Assembly: GCA_019752115.1 (NCBI GenBank)
Contig: JAIEMN010000020.1
Span: forward strand, 62,001-126,000
Reading direction: 5' to 3'
DNA length: 64,000 nt
Source of the DNA: Gemmatimonadaceae bacterium
Lineage (GTDB): Bacteria; Gemmatimonadota; Gemmatimonadetes; Gemmatimonadales; Gemmatimonadaceae
This document shows, piece by piece, positions 44,973-54,568 of this stretch (position 1 is its first letter; each line of letters starts with the position of its first letter). The notes under the pieces were generated by a model, which was not told where the DNA came from, ran no database searches, and saw only the letters and a list, made by a program, of their open reading frames with translations. The position numbers and the translations under genes were made by a program.

Positions 44973-47915
44973 CCGACGGCGCCGCGACTCTTTCTCATCG
45001 ATGGCTACGCGCTGATCTATCGCGCGTTCTTCGCCTTGATGCAGCGCCCGCTCACCACGAGCCGCGGCGAGAACAGCTCGATCGCCTGGGGGATCGCCAA
45101 CTTCCTCAAGCGCCTGCTCACCACCCACAAGCCCGAGCTGCTGGGGTGGGTGCACGACAGCGGCGCCACGTTCCGCGACGAGCTCTACCCAGACTACAAA
45201 GCCACGCGCGAGAAGCTCGCCGACGATCTCCAGGCCGACTTCGATCAGGGGCTCGAGCGGGTGCTTCAGCTGCTCGCCGCGTACGGCATTCCGGTGCTGT
45301 CGGCGGAGGGGTTTGAAGCCGACGACGTGATCGGCACCATGGCCAAGAAAGGCGTCGAGGCGGGGTACAACGTCGTCATCGTGTCGGGCGACAAGGACTT
45401 TCAGCAGCTCGTTCGCCCCGGTGTGTGGCTGCTCAATCCGGGGCGCGGCGGCCCGGCGAGTGTGGAAGAGAGCTGGGTGGGCGTCGAGAACGCGAGCGAT
45501 CGTCTGGGCGTGCCCCCGGAGCGGGTGATCGACTATCTCGCCATCGTGGGCGACAGCTCCGACAACGTGCCGGGCGTGAAGGGGATTGGCGAGAAAGGGG
45601 CCATCGAACTCATCACGCAGTACGGCCCGCTCGAAAACATTCTCGCGCACGTTGGCGAGATCACGAAGAAGCGGCCGCGTGAAGCGCTGCAGCAGTACGA
45701 GGCCGAGGCGCGGCTCTCGAAGCAGCTCGTCACGATCCATTGCGACGTTCCGATCGCGCTCGACGCGGAACAGCTGAAGGTCAACGCGCCCGATGCGGAC
45801 GCGCTGCGCGCGCTCTATCTCGAGCTCGAATTCAACTCGCTGCTCAAGGATGTGGGCGGCAGCGCCACGGCGCCGACGCCCGCGGCCGTGGCGCATCCCA
45901 CCGCCAGCACACCGGCCGGCGACATCGCCGCGCGTGGTCCGGTGTCGCCCGGGCGCCCGGCGCCGCCCGCGGTCGCGACCGGCGAGAGTGGCGTGCCGGT
46001 GCTCGTGGACGCACGCTACACCACGGTCGATACCCTCGAGGCCCTCACCGCGCTGCTCGCGCGCGTGCGCGAGGTGCCGTACATCGCGATCGACACCGAA
46101 ACGATCACCGACGCCGATTCGCCCAATCCGGTAGACGCGATGCGTGCGCAGCTCGTGGGGTTGTCGATCGCGGTGGCCCCCGGTGAGGCGTACTACCTGC
46201 CGTTCGCGCATCGCCGCGACGACGGCAGCGGCAACCTCGCGCTGCTCTCCGGTGATGCCGGCATCGCTGGCCGCCGCATCAACGCGGGCGCGCCGGAGCC
46301 GGTGAATCTGCCGCCGTTCGCCAGCGACGCCTGTGCGCCGCTCCGCACGATGCTGGAAGACGCGTCGGTCAAGAAGATCGCCCAGAACGCGAAGTATGAC
46401 ATGCTCGTGCTGCGCGGCGCCGGTGTGCGTCTCGCGGGCCTCGAGTTTGACACCATGCTCGCCAGTTACGTGCTCGATCCGGGGCGTCGGTCGCACGGGC
46501 TCGACCTGTTGGCACTCGAGTTCCTCGGCCACCCCATGACCGCGTACGAGCAGCTGTGCGGCAAGGGCAAGTCGCAGCTGCCGTTCAGTGTTGTGCCGGT
46601 GGACGCGGCGCGCGATTACTCGTGTGAGGATGTGGACGTCACGATGCGTCTGCGCGCGCTGCTCGAACCGCTCCTCGTGTCGCACGACATGCTCGCGCTG
46701 CTGCAGGAGATGGAAGTGCCGCTCGTGACCGTGCTCTGTGACATGGAGTGGGACGGCATCGCGATCGATCTCGCGTGGTTCGATTCGCTCAAGACGCGTT
46801 TTGCGGCCGAGCGTGCGCGCGTGGAGCAGGCGATCTACGGCGAGGCCGGGCACGAGTTCAACATCAACTCCAACCCGCAGCTGCGCACGGTGCTGTTCGA
46901 CGAGCTCAAGCTGCCGGTCAAGAAGAAGACGGCGACCGGCCCGAGCACGGATGCCAGCGTGCTGCAGGAGCTGGCCGAAGACGGGCACACGCTCCCCACG
47001 CTGCTCATGGAGTATCGCGAGATCTTCAAGCTCGAGGGGACGTACATCGATGCGCTCCCGCGGCTCGTCCATCCGCGCGATCATCGGCTGCACACGTCGT
47101 ACAACCAGACGGTGGCGGCCACGGGGCGGCTTTCGAGTTCCGATCCCAACCTGCAGAACATTCCGATCCGCCGGGAACTCGGGCGTGACATCCGGCGTGG
47201 GTTCGTGCCGCGCACCGGGTGGCGGCTGCTCAGCGCCGACTATTCGCAGATCGAACTGCGGCTGCTGGCCCATCTGTCGGCCGATCCGGCGTTCGTGAGC
47301 GCCTTCCAGGCCGGCGGTGACATTCACAAGCAGACGGCGGCGATCATCTTCGGCGTGGCGCTCGAAGACGTGACCAGTGAGATGCGGGCCCGCGCCAAGA
47401 CGATCAACTTCGCCACGATCTACGGGCAGGGTGCGCACGCGCTCTCTCGGCAGCTGCGGATCTCGAACGCCGAGGCCAAGGCGTTCATCGAGACCTACTT
47501 CGAGCGCTTCGCGGGAGTGAAGCAGTTCCTCGACCGGTGCGTGGCCGACGCCCGGGAGAAGGGCTACGTCGAAACGCTCTTCAAGCGGCGGCGCTACATC
47601 CCCGAACTCAAGGACCGCAACTTCAACATCCGCGCCTTCGGGGAGCGGGTCGCCGGCAATGCGCCGATTCAGGGTTCGGCCGCTGACCTCATCAAGCTGG
47701 CCATGCTGCGCGTGCACGCCGCCCTGACCCGGGAAGGGCTCGCGGCCCGCATGCTCCTGCAGGTCCACGACGAACTCGTGTTCGAGCTCCCGCCCGACGA
47801 GGAGGGGGCGCTCCGCACGCTGGTGAAGCGGGAGATGGAGGGGGCGGCGGTGCTCAACGTACCGCTCCTGGTGGAAATGGGCCTCGGCACGGACTGGGTG
47901 GCTGCCAAGTCCTAG
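44955..47915 (+). CDS. polA: DNA polymerase I
   Basis: A 986-residue three-domain enzyme. The 5'-3' nuclease comes first (RLFLIDGYALIYRAFFAL, SGDKDFQQLV, GVKGIGEKGAIELI). An Ala/Pro-rich linker of about 50 residues follows (about 305-350), longer than usual. The 3'-5' exonuclease has all three motifs: AIDTETI, NAKYDMLVL and YSCEDVDVT. It should therefore proofread. The polymerase has SADYSQIELRLLAH, RAKTINFATIYGQGA and QVHDELVFELP. It fills gaps in repair and replaces RNA primers. The start MADVTLP is inside a hairpin loop; GTG three codons earlier is an alternative. Confidence 0.97.
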   Translation: MADVTLPTAPRLFLIDGYALIYRAFFALMQRPLTTSRGENSSIAWGIANFLKRLLTTHKPELLGWVHDSGATFRDELYPDYKATREKLADDLQADFDQGLERVLQLLAAYGIPVLSAEGFEADDVIGTMAKKGVEAGYNVVIVSGDKDFQQLVRPGVWLLNPGRGGPASVEESWVGVENASDRLGVPPERVIDYLAIVGDSSDNVPGVKGIGEKGAIELITQYGPLENILAHVGEITKKRPREALQQYEAEARLSKQLVTIHCDVPIALDAEQLKVNAPDADALRALYLELEFNSLLKDVGGSATAPTPAAVAHPTASTPAGDIAARGPVSPGRPAPPAVATGESGVPVLVDARYTTVDTLEALTALLARVREVPYIAIDTETITDADSPNPVDAMRAQLVGLSIAVAPGEAYYLPFAHRRDDGSGNLALLSGDAGIAGRRINAGAPEPVNLPPFASDACAPLRTMLEDASVKKIAQNAKYDMLVLRGAGVRLAGLEFDTMLASYVLDPGRRSHGLDLLALEFLGHPMTAYEQLCGKGKSQLPFSVVPVDAARDYSCEDVDVTMRLRALLEPLLVSHDMLALLQEMEVPLVTVLCDMEWDGIAIDLAWFDSLKTRFAAERARVEQAIYGEAGHEFNINSNPQLRTVLFDELKLPVKKKTATGPSTDASVLQELAEDGHTLPTLLMEYREIFKLEGTYIDALPRLVHPRDHRLHTSYNQTVAATGRLSSSDPNLQNIPIRRELGRDIRRGFVPRTGWRLLSADYSQIELRLLAHLSADPAFVSAFQAGGDIHKQTAAIIFGVALEDVTSEMRARAKTINFATIYGQGAHALSRQLRISNAEAKAFIETYFERFAGVKQFLDRCVADAREKGYVETLFKRRRYIPELKDRNFNIRAFGERVAGNAPIQGSAADLIKLAMLRVHAALTREGLAARMLLQVHDELVFELPPDEEGALRTLVKREMEGAAVLNVPLLVEMGLGTDWVAAKS

Positions 47916-48177
47916 GCTGTAACGCCAAAGCCCTTGCCTCGTCTCACGAAGACGGGGCCGGGACGACACCCTTGCACATTGCCACAAACGTCGGGCGCTG
48001 CGAGACTCTCTCGCCGCTCCCGGCGTTGTTCTTTTATTGGAAAGCGTTGTATTTCAATGGCTTGTGATAGTTGCTGAACGCGGCATCAGGGTTGCCATGG
48101 CATAGCCTCGACTGCGGGGGCATCCCGCGCCCCTCCCTTATCCCGGCCCGTCCCGGGAGCGCAACAGAGGATACGCA
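47916..48177 (+). other. Intergenic leader of the pilin gene
   Basis: 262 nt without a gene. An imperfect 9-bp stem (gcctcgtct / agacggggc, about 47936-47958) may end polA transcription. An unusually AT-rich patch (48030-48075, ttcttttattgg ... ttgtatttcaatgg) probably carries the pilin promoter. A search by eye for a GG-N10-GC sigma-54 site found none. Confidence 0.45.
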
Positions 48178-48570
48178 ATGACAATCACTCGCCGGGCCCG
48201 CCAGGGCTTCACGCTGATCGAACTGCTGATCGTGGTCGTGATCATCGGCGTGCTCGCGGCCATCGCCATCCCCAAGTTCCAGAACACCAAGGGCAAGGCG
48301 TACGCCAGCTCGCTGAAGAGTGACCTGAAGAACCTCTCCGCCATGCAGGAGAGCTACTTCTACTCGAACGAGACGTACTCGAACAACCTCGGGGCCGTCG
48401 GCTTCTCACCCACCAACGGCGTGATCCTGTCGATCACCGAGGCCGATGGGCGTGGCTGGTCGGCCACCGCCACCCACCCGGCCGCGTTCCCGCTCACGTG
48501 CGCGGTGTTCTACGGTCAGGCGGCGCCGGTGGCGCCCGCCACGACGGAAGGCGTGATCAATTGCCAATGA
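48178..48570 (+). CDS. Type IV pilin / pseudopilin
   Basis: A 130-residue class III signal protein. The prepilin cleavage site is RQGFTLIELLIVVVIIGVLA (cleaved after the Gly, leaving Phe+1 and the conserved Glu+5). The hydrophobic N-terminal helix is followed by a short soluble domain. Two Cys (LTCAVFYG and VINC near the end) could make the C-terminal disulfide loop of major pilins. Size and disulfide suggest a main pilin rather than a minor secretion pseudopilin. GGAT lies 6 nt upstream of the ATG. No other pilus genes are nearby. Confidence 0.92.
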   Translation: MTITRRARQGFTLIELLIVVVIIGVLAAIAIPKFQNTKGKAYASSLKSDLKNLSAMQESYFYSNETYSNNLGAVGFSPTNGVILSITEADGRGWSATATHPAAFPLTCAVFYGQAAPVAPATTEGVINCQ

Positions 48571-48613
48571 GCGAGTAATGTGCGGGGATGACGATCCCCG
48601 ACATCTCTCGCGA

Positions 48614-48979
48614 ATGACATCAATGTGGTCCCCCAGCTCCCGCAGGCCCGTCGATCCCCCCCCGGGCGACGTCCTGCGGGAGCTCACGTTTGCCCATGGC
48701 TGCCAGGAGTTCCTGAAGCGCCGTGACGGCATGCTGCACGCCATGGACGGTGGTCTCTGGCTGCATCGCCACATCTGGCAGGGCCGCCCCATGGTGCATC
48801 TCGTCAGCACCGATCGCGCGCGCCTGCTCGCTTACGGCGCCGCGATCGGCATGCCCGCCGACCGCCTGCAGTACAAGCCGCTCAAGGACCCGCGCACCAA
48901 CGAACGCCGCGACGCCTGGCACTGGGACTTGGGCGGGCCGGTCTATCCGCCCCCCGATCCGCGCTACGCGCCCAAGTGA
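48614..48979 (+). CDS. Small hypothetical protein
   Basis: About 121 residues, no signal peptide. The core is DVLRELTFAHGCQEFLKRRD, DGGLWLHRHIWQGRPMVHLV and the end is DAWHWDLGGPVYPPPDPRY. Trp/His/Tyr-rich, with a compact alpha/beta appearance. No family recognised with confidence. Possible starts are 48578, 48614 and 48623. It follows the pilin gene by 43 nt and ends 10 nt before palindrome C. Confidence 0.65.
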   Translation: MTSMWSPSSRRPVDPPPGDVLRELTFAHGCQEFLKRRDGMLHAMDGGLWLHRHIWQGRPMVHLVSTDRARLLAYGAAIGMPADRLQYKPLKDPRTNERRDAWHWDLGGPVYPPPDPRYAPK

Positions 48980-48988
48980 GTCAACGGC

Positions 48989-49090
48989 AACAGCACACAC
49001 AGGGCAGACGGAGACGGAAGCGCGCACAGAGACTCGTCGAGGCTGTCCACTGTGACCCCTTGAGTCTCCGTGTGCCCTGTGTGTGCTGTT
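48989..49090. repeat. Long palindrome C, between converging genes
   Basis: Arms 48989-49015 and 49064-49090 are complementary at 26 of 27 positions (aacagcacacacagggca...cggagac). A 48-nt middle includes another CACAGAG word at 49025. The right arm includes the stop codon of the acyltransferase gene (49089). It fills the gap between converging genes. It resembles palindromes A and B in word content and in position. Confidence 0.85.
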
Positions 49091-50468
49091 ACAACGCACT
49101 CACCGCGCGCTCGAGCGCGGCCGCGTCGGCACGAATGGCGTCGGCCTCGGCCAGCAAGGCGCGCTGCAGCTCGGGCTCGGCGCGGAATCGGCGATAGGCC
49201 GCCGCGCGCTGGCGGGCGCGGCGCGTGCGGTCGCCGTACCAGAGATCGCTGCTCGCCGACGGCACCAGCGTGCACAGGAACGCGAGCGCCCACCACCAGC
49301 CGACGGTGAGCCCCACCAGCGTGGTTTGCACCGCGTACGCCGCGAGCACCAGCACGAGGCCAATGACGAGCGTGTTCATCGCCGGCTCATCGCGTGACTG
49401 CACGTTGCGCAGCGCCAGGCGGCGCGCGAGTTGAATGGGGATCCAGTGCGTCAGCCGCCCCCAGAGCCCCACCGGCAGGAGTAACGCCGCGTAGAACGCC
49501 TCGCGCACCGCAAACCACGCACCCGCGGTGGCACCACGATCGATCGCGATGTCGTGCACGTCGATGCCGAGCGCGTCGAGCCGCGAGCGAAAGGCTCGCA
49601 CGCGCCGCTCGAACGCGGTCGCGCGCTCGCCGAGGGCGGTGTTGCCGTGCACGCGGACCGCGGCGAGTCCGCGATCAAGGCGGCGGATGATCGAGAGAAT
49701 CGCGCCCAACGGCGTGGTGCCGTCGGAGAGGTCACGCGTCGGTTCGAGCAGGGGGGCGAGCGTACGCCCCACGATCTGCAGGCGGTCGGCGTCTTCGGCG
49801 CTCGCAAAGTTGAGCGTCACCGCTTCGAGCCGGTCCTGCACCAGCTGCGTGAGCGTGGCGACACTCACCGAGGCGGCTCGCAGCGCGTCGAGGTCGAGCG
49901 GCTCCCCCACCTGCAACAGCACGCGCGACCGCGGGGCTTCCTTGCGTTCGAAGAGCAACCCCACCGGCACGATGCGAATACCGCGCACGCCGCGATCGGC
50001 GGCGTGTAACGCCATGCGGGCGAGGCCGGTGCGCAGCGGCGCCATGCGCGGATCGTCATGGCTCTTCCCCTCGGGGAACACCACCACGGCGGCGCCGGTC
50101 GCGAGCGCATCGGCGACGGCATCAAAGCTGGCGGCGTTGCGGGCCGGATCCACGGCGGCCGGGTCGCCCACGACTTTGGCTTCATCGGCGGCGCGGCGCA
50201 GCGGTACCACGCCGGCGGTGTGAAGAAAACGCGCAACGAGCGGATTGGCGAAGATCGTGGCCTTCGCCGTGAAGTGCACGCGCCGCGGAACGCTCGAGGC
50301 CACCGCGAGCGCATCGACCAGCGCGTTCGGATGATTCACCGCCAGAAAGATCGGCCCGTCGGGCGGCACGCGCTCCAGCCCGGTGACCGTGAGCTGCTGG
50401 TAGTACCAACGCAGCGCCACGCCCACCACGGGCTTGAGCACGGTATAGACGAGCGGCGTGCGCGACAT
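49089..50468 (-). CDS. PlsC-type glycerophosphate acyltransferase with C-terminal membrane region
   Basis: A 459-residue protein. It has the acyltransferase motif I NHPNALVD (a variant NHxxxxD, about residue 45), motif III FPEGKSHDDP and motif IV IVPVGLLFE. The enzyme class adds acyl chains to 1-acyl-glycerol-3-phosphate or related lipids. The C-terminal 200 residues include two membrane-helix pairs (FYAALLLPVGLWGRLTHW and TLVIGLVLVLAAYAV ... WWWALAFLCTLV) not found in small PlsC proteins. It is about twice the length of a minimal PlsC. The acceptor lipid is unknown. It starts with ATG 50468 and is 40 nt after the MFS gene. Confidence 0.85.
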   Translation of the reverse strand: MSRTPLVYTVLKPVVGVALRWYYQQLTVTGLERVPPDGPIFLAVNHPNALVDALAVASSVPRRVHFTAKATIFANPLVARFLHTAGVVPLRRAADEAKVVGDPAAVDPARNAASFDAVADALATGAAVVVFPEGKSHDDPRMAPLRTGLARMALHAADRGVRGIRIVPVGLLFERKEAPRSRVLLQVGEPLDLDALRAASVSVATLTQLVQDRLEAVTLNFASAEDADRLQIVGRTLAPLLEPTRDLSDGTTPLGAILSIIRRLDRGLAAVRVHGNTALGERATAFERRVRAFRSRLDALGIDVHDIAIDRGATAGAWFAVREAFYAALLLPVGLWGRLTHWIPIQLARRLALRNVQSRDEPAMNTLVIGLVLVLAAYAVQTTLVGLTVGWWWALAFLCTLVPSASSDLWYGDRTRRARQRAAAYRRFRAEPELQRALLAEADAIRADAAALERAVSAL

Positions 50469-50508
50469 GCGGGCCGTTAGCCGAGTCGGCAGCGAATCGC
50501 GCGTTCGA

Positions 50509-51885
50509 TCACGCCATGGCCGTGCGCTCGTCGGCCTCGCGCGCGGCCTGCTCGCCCGCCTTCACGTTCACCAGGGAGAGCAGGGCGCCGCCCACCACGA
50601 AGAACGCGATCACCCAGAGAATCGCGTCACGGCTGCTGCCCGTGCGATTGATCACGATGCCGAACACCAGCGGTCCGAGAATGCCACCGAACTTCTCGAA
50701 CACGGAGTAGAAGCCGAAGAACTCGCCGCTCTTGTGCTTGGGCACCATGCTCGCAAAGAGCGAGCGGCTGAGCGCCTGCGTGCCGCCTTGCACCATGCCG
50801 ACCAGAATGGCGAGGCCGTAGAACTCGCGCGCCGTGTGAATGCCATGCGCATACACGCAGATGCCCGTATAGGCCACGAGCCCCAGCAGCACCGACAGCT
50901 TGGCGCCCAGCTTGGCGGCAATCGACCCGAACGCAAACGCGAACGGAATGCCGATGAACTGCACCAGCAGGATCGCCTTGATCATGTCCGCCTGTGGCAC
51001 GCCGATCTCTTCACCGAACGGCGTCGCCATCTTCACGATCGTCTGAATGCCGTCGTTGTAGATCGTGAACGCCAGCATCACCAGGAACGCCTGCTTGTAG
51101 TCGCGGAACTCGCGCAGCGTTTCGCCGAGACGCGAAATGGCCGCTCCCACCGGATTGGCCACGGCGGCCTCGTCGCCTTCGAGCATGCGTGCCGGCTCCG
51201 CGACCTTCCGGAACACGGGGATGCTGAAGAGCAGCCACCACACACCGACTGAGACGAACGCGAGGCGTGCCGGCAGGCTCGCCTGACTGGGCGACAGATC
51301 CGGTCCGGTCGGCAGGCCGATGAGCGCCGGATTGCTGATCCACGCCAGATTCACCGCCAGCAGGATGCCACCACCGATGTAGCCCATCGCGTACGCCGCC
51401 GTGGACACGCGATCGATTTCGTCTTCGCTCGCGATGTGTGGCAGGAGCGATTCATAGAAGGTGAGGCTGCCCGTGGCGCCGGCGAGCGAGAGCACGAACA
51501 GGGTGGACGCGAGCAGGATCTGTCCCTGTCCGATGAAGTACATGCCCGCCGTCGCGAACACGCCGATCATCATGAAGACGGCCATGAAGCGCTTCTTGGC
51601 CGCCTTGAAGTCGGCCACCGCACCCAGGATGGGCGAGAGCACCGCAATGAGCACGGCGGCGATCGTATTGGCCCAGCTGTACTGCTCCGTGGCTTGGGGG
51701 GCCGACAATCCGGCACCGGCCACCCGGATGAAGAAGATCGGGAACACCGCCGTGGTGATCACCGTCTGCATCGACGAGATGGCCCAGTCATACATGGCCC
51801 AGGCGCGCAGCTCAGGCCGGTGCAGGCCGAGGGCGTACAGCAGACCGGTGCGGCGGGGGGCCGGGGCGGCGGACGAAGACGCCAT
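50509..51885 (-). CDS. MFS transporter of the Atg22/UMF1 type
   Basis: A 458-residue integral membrane protein with about 12 helices. The family hallmark is an N-terminal AWAMYDWAISSMQTVITTAV region. Others are YESLLPHIASEDEIDRVST, AYAMGYIGGGILLAVN and GGTQALSRSLFASMVPKHK. Fungal Atg22 exports amino acids from the vacuole; bacterial members are uncharacterised. ATG 51885 follows GGAG by 8 nt. The longer frame upstream is not conserved. Probably transcribed with the acyltransferase gene. Confidence 0.9.
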   Translation of the reverse strand: MASSSAAPAPRRTGLLYALGLHRPELRAWAMYDWAISSMQTVITTAVFPIFFIRVAGAGLSAPQATEQYSWANTIAAVLIAVLSPILGAVADFKAAKKRFMAVFMMIGVFATAGMYFIGQGQILLASTLFVLSLAGATGSLTFYESLLPHIASEDEIDRVSTAAYAMGYIGGGILLAVNLAWISNPALIGLPTGPDLSPSQASLPARLAFVSVGVWWLLFSIPVFRKVAEPARMLEGDEAAVANPVGAAISRLGETLREFRDYKQAFLVMLAFTIYNDGIQTIVKMATPFGEEIGVPQADMIKAILLVQFIGIPFAFAFGSIAAKLGAKLSVLLGLVAYTGICVYAHGIHTAREFYGLAILVGMVQGGTQALSRSLFASMVPKHKSGEFFGFYSVFEKFGGILGPLVFGIVINRTGSSRDAILWVIAFFVVGGALLSLVNVKAGEQAAREADERTAMA

Positions 51886-51980
51886 GTCGGGGCTCCAAGT
51901 GTGATGACCGTCAGGGAACGGGCGTATGTTCTGGACGGGTGAGGTCGCTGTCCAGTACGTCACGTGACAGATTCAAGGGC

Positions 51981-52925
51981 ATGTGGCGCAGAACTCTCCT
52001 CGGTCTGGGTGTCCTTGCCGGTGCGGCGCTCAGCGCCTGCGACCGCCGCGCGTCGTCGTCGGCCGGTGACTCCGCCAGCGCCACCCCCGCGGCCCAGCCC
52101 GCGGATAGCGTCGTCACCGAGGTGACCGCGAGCGGCTGGGACGCGGCCGCCGGCCCCTTTGTGGTGCTCCCCACGGTGGACGGGGGGATGATCGCCGGCT
52201 CGCTGCTGCGCCCCGAGGCCAGTGAACTGACGGTGGGCGATACCGCCGGGATCGGCGCGAGTCTGGGCGACGGGCGTCTCGAGCTCTTTTCGCGCGGCGG
52301 CAAGGTGGGCGTGGCCCGGCTCACCGTGGAGGGGGCGCCCAAGGTCGGGGACGGTTGCACCGCGTGGCCGGTGGCCCGCCTGGCGACCGATCCCGGCACC
52401 ACCGTGTCGCCATGGACCGCCGCCTTTGCCTTTGGCCGCGTGACGGCGGTGCCGTTCGATTCCATCGAAGGGCTCGTGCCGCGCGACTCGGCGCGTCTGG
52501 CGGCCGATCTCACGCGCCTCGCCTCCGGGCTCCCCGACGACACCAGCGCCACCTTCCGCACGTTGCCGTACGTCGTGCTGCGCGCCTGGCGCACGCGGGG
52601 GCTCGACAGCGGCTTTGCGGTGGCGACGCTCGTGCGCCGCGTGAATCAGGAAGACAATCCGCGCGAAGAGCGGCTCGTGCTGGTGGTGAACACCGTGGGC
52701 GCCGACCCGCGGCAGTGGACGGTCGGCTGGCACGAACGCGCCGCGGGTCATGAAGAGGAGTTGGTCGTGGCCGAACCGCTCCTCGCCTTCCGGGTGGCAC
52801 CGTCGCCCGACCTGCGCCTGCTCTTCGGTCGGGATGACGGCGTGGCCCTGGGGGCCGCCGTGCTTACTCGTCGCGGGGCGACGTGGACGCTCCTGTGGGA
52901 GAGCGCCGTGGCGGGGTGCGAGTAG
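51981..52925 (+). CDS. Lipoprotein of unknown function
   Basis: A 314-residue protein with a lipobox signal peptide (VLAGAALSAC, Cys about residue 20) and a Ser/Ala-rich linker. The remainder is a beta-rich domain (GPFVVLPTVDGGMIAGSLL, LVLVVNTVGADPRQWTVGW). No family recognised. ATG 51981 follows AAGGGC. Its last 62 nt overlap the 3' end of the converging DUF1080 gene, so both C-termini are encoded by opposite strands of the same DNA. Confidence 0.75.
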   Translation: MWRRTLLGLGVLAGAALSACDRRASSSAGDSASATPAAQPADSVVTEVTASGWDAAAGPFVVLPTVDGGMIAGSLLRPEASELTVGDTAGIGASLGDGRLELFSRGGKVGVARLTVEGAPKVGDGCTAWPVARLATDPGTTVSPWTAAFAFGRVTAVPFDSIEGLVPRDSARLAADLTRLASGLPDDTSATFRTLPYVVLRAWRTRGLDSGFAVATLVRRVNQEDNPREERLVLVVNTVGADPRQWTVGWHERAAGHEEELVVAEPLLAFRVAPSPDLRLLFGRDDGVALGAAVLTRRGATWTLLWESAVAGCE

Positions 52926-54534
52926 CCTTCGCGCCACCCGCCGCGTTGGCGCGCTGCAGGCGCGCCAGATCGGCTTCCGCGGCCATGAAGGCAAAGCCGG
53001 GCCACCCGCCGCCGGCCATCGCGCGCTCGAACGACGCCTTCGCGAGCACGGTATCGCCGCGCACGAGCGCCCACGCACCCAGGCCGTAGTTGAGCGTCGC
53101 GATCTGCACGTCTTCGCTATCCGCCGGCGTGATCAGCTGCACGGGCGTCACCTCGCCGCGATAGAGCTTGAGGCGCGACACATACGCATAGCCCGGTGGC
53201 GCAGGCTTGGGATCGGGCCTGGCGTCGATATGCTGATCGAGCATCGCCTGCGCGTCGGCGATGCGACCGGCGCGCGACAGCGAGAGCCACAACCAATCCG
53301 TGCTCCCGGCGCGCTCGCCTCCATCGGGGGCCTTGGGCTGCGCGCGCGTGAAGAGCGTGGCCGCCTCACCGAAGCGCCCCTGGAGGTAGCGCAACACGCC
53401 GAGGTGGAAGAACAAGCCGTAATTGGTGGTATCGAGCGCGATGCCTCGCGTGAGATCGGCATCGGCCTTGGCGAACTCCCGCACCGACAGATAGCGATGG
53501 CCGCGCCAGCGGAGCAGCATCGCTTCTGTCTTGCGGGTGTCGGCGGTGCGGGGGGCGGGGAGCGCCGCGAGTCCCTTCGTGAAGGTCTCGATCGCTTCGC
53601 GGAACTGCCGCGCACCACTCTGCGCCACGCCCAGCGCGATCACCTTCGACGCATCGGCATAGTTGCCGCCGAGGGCGGCGCGTGCCCGCGCGATGGGCCC
53701 CGTGTCGGCGAGCGCGCGATAGAGCTCGCCCTGCGCGGATCGCACCTGCACCGTGCGCGCCGGCGACGCTTCGAGCGCGCGGTACCAAATGTTGCGGAAG
53801 CGTACGGGATGCTCGTGATCCTGCAGGCTGATGCGCAACCGATCGGGGTGCACGTCATACGGCGGGCGCGAGCCATTGGCCGTGGGGCCCACGAGGGCGC
53901 GATGGTCCTGCACAAGCACGCCGTTGTGCCACACGGTGAGCACGGCCGGTGACGCGACACGCCCTGCGGCGGTGAAGCGCGGCCGCGTGTAGATGATGTC
54001 GTAGCTCTGCCACGTCCCCGGCGGCCGGCTCGCATTCACGAGCGGCGGATACTGGCCGTAAATCGCTGCCGCCTGGCCGTCGGCATACGTGACGTTGTGC
54101 CACGAGTCGAGGACCTGCACCTCATAGCGCCCGTCGCCAAAGAAGACGCCGCTGTTGCCGCGATCCTGATCCATCCCCCTGGGCGGATTGGGCGCCATCC
54201 ATTCGATGTGCAGCTGCACATCGCCCACCGAATCCTTGGAGAAGATCGCGCCCGTGCCGGGCGCGACCTGCATCGCCCCATTCACCAGCGTCCACTTGGC
54301 CGGCGTGCCGTCGCCGTGGGTCCACTGGTCGAGCGAGGCGCCGTCAAAGAGCACGACGGCGTCAGGCGGCGGTGGAAGCGTGACGTGGGTGGGCGGGGTG
54401 ACCACCGGTGGAACGGGGCGGGCTCTGGAATGCTGGGGCCACGCGTCCAGTGGTGGCTGTTGCGCGGCGACGGGCACCGCGAACACGGTGGCGAGGAGCG
54501 CAGAGCACAGGATCGATGGGCGCACGAGAGGCAT
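52864..54534 (-). CDS. Exported DUF1080 (3-keto-disaccharide hydrolase-like) protein with TPR domain
   Basis: A 556-residue secreted protein with a signal peptide ending VPVAAQ. Residues 60-255 are a DUF1080 concanavalin-like domain (VVLFDGASLDQWTHGDGTPAKW, VQLHIEWMAPNPPRGMDQDRGNSG, DGRYEVQVLDSW, YDIIYTRPRF), matching the 3-keto-disaccharide hydrolase family. Residues 300-530 are TPR repeats (FREAIETFTKGLAALPAP, LGVLRYLQGRFGEAATLF). The domain fusion is unusual. Sugar hydrolysis is inferred from the family. ATG 54534 gives a proper signal peptide. It overlaps the lipoprotein gene by 62 nt at the 3' end. Confidence 0.85.
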   Translation of the reverse strand: MPLVRPSILCSALLATVFAVPVAAQQPPLDAWPQHSRARPVPPVVTPPTHVTLPPPPDAVVLFDGASLDQWTHGDGTPAKWTLVNGAMQVAPGTGAIFSKDSVGDVQLHIEWMAPNPPRGMDQDRGNSGVFFGDGRYEVQVLDSWHNVTYADGQAAAIYGQYPPLVNASRPPGTWQSYDIIYTRPRFTAAGRVASPAVLTVWHNGVLVQDHRALVGPTANGSRPPYDVHPDRLRISLQDHEHPVRFRNIWYRALEASPARTVQVRSAQGELYRALADTGPIARARAALGGNYADASKVIALGVAQSGARQFREAIETFTKGLAALPAPRTADTRKTEAMLLRWRGHRYLSVREFAKADADLTRGIALDTTNYGLFFHLGVLRYLQGRFGEAATLFTRAQPKAPDGGERAGSTDWLWLSLSRAGRIADAQAMLDQHIDARPDPKPAPPGYAYVSRLKLYRGEVTPVQLITPADSEDVQIATLNYGLGAWALVRGDTVLAKASFERAMAGGGWPGFAFMAAEADLARLQRANAAGGAKATRTPPRRSPTGASTSPRDE

Positions 54535-54568
54535 CGGTATGATTCGCGGAGAAGGCGCGGAGGTGCGA

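Noticed and set aside
44928..47987. A 1019-codon open frame opposite polA
   Set aside because: Composition is Arg/His-rich with no domain; polA on the plus strand has all catalytic motifs.
48030..48175. Sigma-54 promoter for the pilin gene, as is common for pilA
   Set aside because: No GG-N10-GC pair with the flanking consensus was found in the leader.
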